A DNA stretch of 64,000 bases from Bacteroidaceae bacterium HV4-6-C5C (lineage in GTDB: Bacteria > Bacteroidota > Bacteroidia > Bacteroidales > Bacteroidaceae), in assembly GCA_007896885.1 (NCBI GenBank), contig VOIU01000001.1:310001-374000 (forward strand), given 5' to 3'. The notes beneath the pieces are model-generated. The model was given only the letters and a program-made list of their open reading frames with translations. It was not told where the DNA came from and ran no database searches. Of this stretch, positions 62,381 to 64,000 are shown piece by piece; position 1 is the stretch's first letter, and each line of letters starts with the position of its first letter. The position numbers were made by a program, and so were the translations under genes.

Positions 62381-62728
62381 ATGAAGAATAATGACTGGAA
62401 GGAGCGGTTGAATATTGTCTATTCTACCAATCCGGATTACAATTACGAACAAGGAAATAAAGAAGAGCAATCCACATTGGAGCCTTCCATGCAAAATCTG
62501 CGTGTCCAATTGGATCGTAAAAATAGAGGTGGGAAAGTCGTTACGCTCGTCATCGGCTTCATCGGCTCTGAAAATGATTTAAAGGAGTTAGGTAAATTAC
62601 TGAAGTCTAAATGTGGTGTAGGCGGAAGCGCAAAAGACGGAGAAATCATTGTACAAGGTGATTTTAAGTTGAAAATACTGGAACTTCTAAAAAAAGAAGG
62701 ATATACGCGTACCAAGCCTGTAGGATAA
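62381..62728 (+). CDS. eIF1/SUI1-family translation factor-like protein (YciH type)
   Basis: A 115-residue protein. A polar N-terminal stretch (about 1-35) precedes the SUI1 domain: [40 protein letters not shown] and [20 protein letters not shown]. The domain resembles eukaryotic eIF1; E. coli YciH can affect initiation fidelity, but the role in Bacteroides is unclear. It stands alone between rex and tsf, with a bidirectional terminator downstream. Confidence 0.9.
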   Translation: MKNNDWKERLNIVYSTNPDYNYEQGNKEEQSTLEPSMQNLRVQLDRKNRGGKVVTLVIGFIGSENDLKELGKLLKSKCGVGGSAKDGEIIVQGDFKLKILELLKKEGYTRTKPVG

Positions 62729-62784
62729 TTCACATGGAAAATAGGACCAGATAAGGGGCTATCTCTCCCGAGATAGGTAAACTC

Positions 62785-62821
62785 AAAACGGTCACCAAGG
62801 ATACCCTTAGCGACCGTTTTT
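62785..62821. terminator. bidirectional terminator between SUI1-like gene and tsf
   Basis: AAAACGGTC (62785-62793) pairs with GACCGTTTT (62812-62820), with inner AAGG/CCTT. The plus strand ends in TTTTT and the minus strand in TTTT, so it can serve both convergent genes. A separate 7-bp hairpin CTATCTC/GAGATAG (62759-62776) precedes it. Confidence 0.7.
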
Positions 62822-62843
62822 ATATTTCTAATCCAGAATAGAA

Positions 62844-63833
62844 TTATTCAGCGCGCAAAGTAAAACGCTTGAAATCCAGAATTTGTAATTCCGAATCAGC
62901 TTCTTCCATCACTTCTTTCACTGTTTTCTTTCCATCCATGATATCTTCCTGATTCAACAAGCAAGACTCTTTGTAGAATTTAGCAAGACGACCTTTAGCA
63001 ATATTTTCAATCATCTGTGCAGGTAGGTTAGCTGATTTCTCAGCAGCTACAGTTAACTTCAACTGACGAATTTCTTCAGCTTGAGCTTCTGTAATGCTAC
63101 CTTTCATGATGCCTTCGTTAAGGTGCTCTTCGTTCTCTGCAATATAAAGATTAAAGCCAGCTTTCTTTAAAGCAGCCTCAATAGCTTTATCAACTTGTTC
63201 TTTCTTTGTCTTATCAATAGCAACCTGCATTTCTGTTTCTTTCACAGATTCAGGTACACCAGCTTCATCAATTGCAACAGGGTTCATAGCAGCGATCTGC
63301 ATTGCGAGACCATGAGCAACAGCTGCATTAGGTTTGTTGAGTACAACAAGCGTACAAAGGAAGTTTTTGTTTTGGTGATTATAAGTTTCAACTGCAGGAC
63401 CTTCCACTGTCAGGTAACCATCCAATTCCATTTTTTCACCTGTAATACCACTACGATCTGTTACAGCTTGAGCAATAGTAACATCACCTAATGGCAAAGC
63501 ATTTACCTCATCCAAAGTTTTGCACTTGTTTGCTACAGCAGCATCCAATATATCTTGAGTAAGCTTAATAAAATCAGCATTTTGTGCAACAAAGTCTGTT
63601 TCACATTTCAAAGCAATAATTGCTCCAAAACCATCAACAGATTTCACCAATACGCATCCTTCAGAAGCGTCGCGATCAGAACGTTTAGCAGCTACAGCTT
63701 GTCCTTTTTCACGGATGATCTTAATTGCTTGATCAAAATCGCCTTGTGCTTCAGTCAATGCATTTTTGCAATCCATCATACCAGCTCCGGTCATTTTGCG
63801 AAGCTTGGTAATTTCAGCCATCGTTACAGCCAT
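62844..63833 (-). CDS. tsf: elongation factor Ts
   Basis: A 329-residue nucleotide exchange factor for EF-Tu. The N-terminus MAEITKLRKMTGAGMMDCKN and ALTEAQGDFDQAIKIIREKG are the conserved UBA-like module and TDFVA motif region (KCETDFVAQNADF) follows. The remaining core and C-terminal parts, ending LQILDFKRFTLRAE, have the longer Bacteroidetes form. MAVTM at 63833 is the start. It lies 34 bases behind rpsB, the usual rpsB-tsf operon. Confidence 0.97.
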   Translation of the reverse strand: MAVTMAEITKLRKMTGAGMMDCKNALTEAQGDFDQAIKIIREKGQAVAAKRSDRDASEGCVLVKSVDGFGAIIALKCETDFVAQNADFIKLTQDILDAAVANKCKTLDEVNALPLGDVTIAQAVTDRSGITGEKMELDGYLTVEGPAVETYNHQNKNFLCTLVVLNKPNAAVAHGLAMQIAAMNPVAIDEAGVPESVKETEMQVAIDKTKKEQVDKAIEAALKKAGFNLYIAENEEHLNEGIMKGSITEAQAEEIRQLKLTVAAEKSANLPAQMIENIAKGRLAKFYKESCLLNQEDIMDGKKTVKEVMEEADSELQILDFKRFTLRAE

Positions 63834-63867
63834 ATTGTACTTTCTATATTAATCGTTATAACTAAAA

Positions 63868-64000
63868 TTAAGCTTCTTCGTCTTCCTTAATGAAAGCTGC
63901 AACTTTTGCTGCATTAATAGCTTCCTCATCAGACTTGTCAAGTCTTGCTTTTGTAGCTTTCTTCTTGCCCTTGTTAGCAGGAGCTTCTCCAGCTGCTTCA
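63868..64000 (-). CDS. rpsB: 30S ribosomal protein S2, C-terminal part (cut by window edge)
   Basis: Only the last 43 codons are visible: a low-complexity Ala/Lys/Glu-rich tail ending DKSDEEAINAAKVAAFIKED and two Glu, Ala, stop. The gene continues off the right edge. Position directly before tsf, in the conserved rpsB-tsf order, identifies it; the tail alone would not. Confidence 0.85.
   Translation of the reverse strand, partial: EAAGEAPANKGKKKATKARLDKSDEEAINAAKVAAFIKEDEEA

Noticed and set aside
1..64000. tRNA, rRNA or known riboswitch
   Set aside because: No cloverleaf with T-loop and anticodon arms, rRNA block or recognised riboswitch core was found while reading the intergenic regions; a covariance-model scan would settle it.

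Overview
The window reads as ordinary chromosome from a low-GC gut-type Bacteroidales bacterium, most likely Bacteroides. The signs are promoters of the Bacteroides type (-33 TTTG, -7 TAnnTTTG) in front of most transcription units, weak Shine-Dalgarno sequences, and lineage-typical proteins: a DUF4827-like lipoprotein, a DAHP synthase/chorismate mutase fusion, an M56-TonB protein paired with a BlaI-type repressor, and DUF1599 and DUF975 proteins. No tRNA, rRNA, CRISPR array, prophage or insertion sequence was recognised.

Layout. 1-9.6 kb (minus): DUF4827-like lipoprotein (partial), nrnA-like DHH phosphoesterase, APC permease, comEC, rpe, fmt, a ClC-CBS channel and a Sua5-type protein, with a divergent thioesterase. 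10-16 kb: yaaA, then recJ and recQ with a possible 49-codon membrane protein on the opposite strand between them, then a TPR protein. 16.5-19.6 kb: a hemolysin III/PAQR protein and a secreted GH31 glycosidase. 19.8-24 kb (plus): a Phe/Tyr biosynthesis operon (pheA, aminotransferase, DAHP synthase-chorismate mutase, tyrA) behind a complete ribosome-mediated attenuator whose leader peptide has nine aromatic residues in a row. 24.1-26.2 kb: dnaG.

26.3-37.6 kb (mostly minus): folE, SPOR protein, tpiA, DoxX/MauE-type protein and DUF1599 protein; an M23-LysM endopeptidase; recG, ispD, a DJ-1 protein and pdxJ; divergent nadK; mdh. 37.8-46.3 kb (plus): a coiled-coil membrane protein, a TolC-HlyD-ABC2-ABC2 efflux operon with no ATPase, a cluster of inverted repeats, and the BlaI/M56-TonB pair. 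46.6-53.1 kb (minus): an Mrp-type ATPase lacking its CxxC, trmB, DUF975 protein, ilvE, xseB, xseA and a subtilase.

53.5-64 kb: a porin, then a compact minus-strand operon of small membrane protein, ApbE, RnfC, RnfD and a lipoprotein nitroreductase. It resembles a reduced Rnf redox system without RnfA, B, E or G, and its RnfD seems to lack the covalent FMN site. Then come a metallophosphoesterase, ispF, an FAH-family protein and rex, an eIF1/SUI1-like protein, tsf and the 3' end of rpsB.

The two loci most worth following up are the Phe/Tyr attenuator (19771-20011) and the reduced Rnf-like operon (54649-58898). All assignments come from reading the sequence by eye; no database search was possible.
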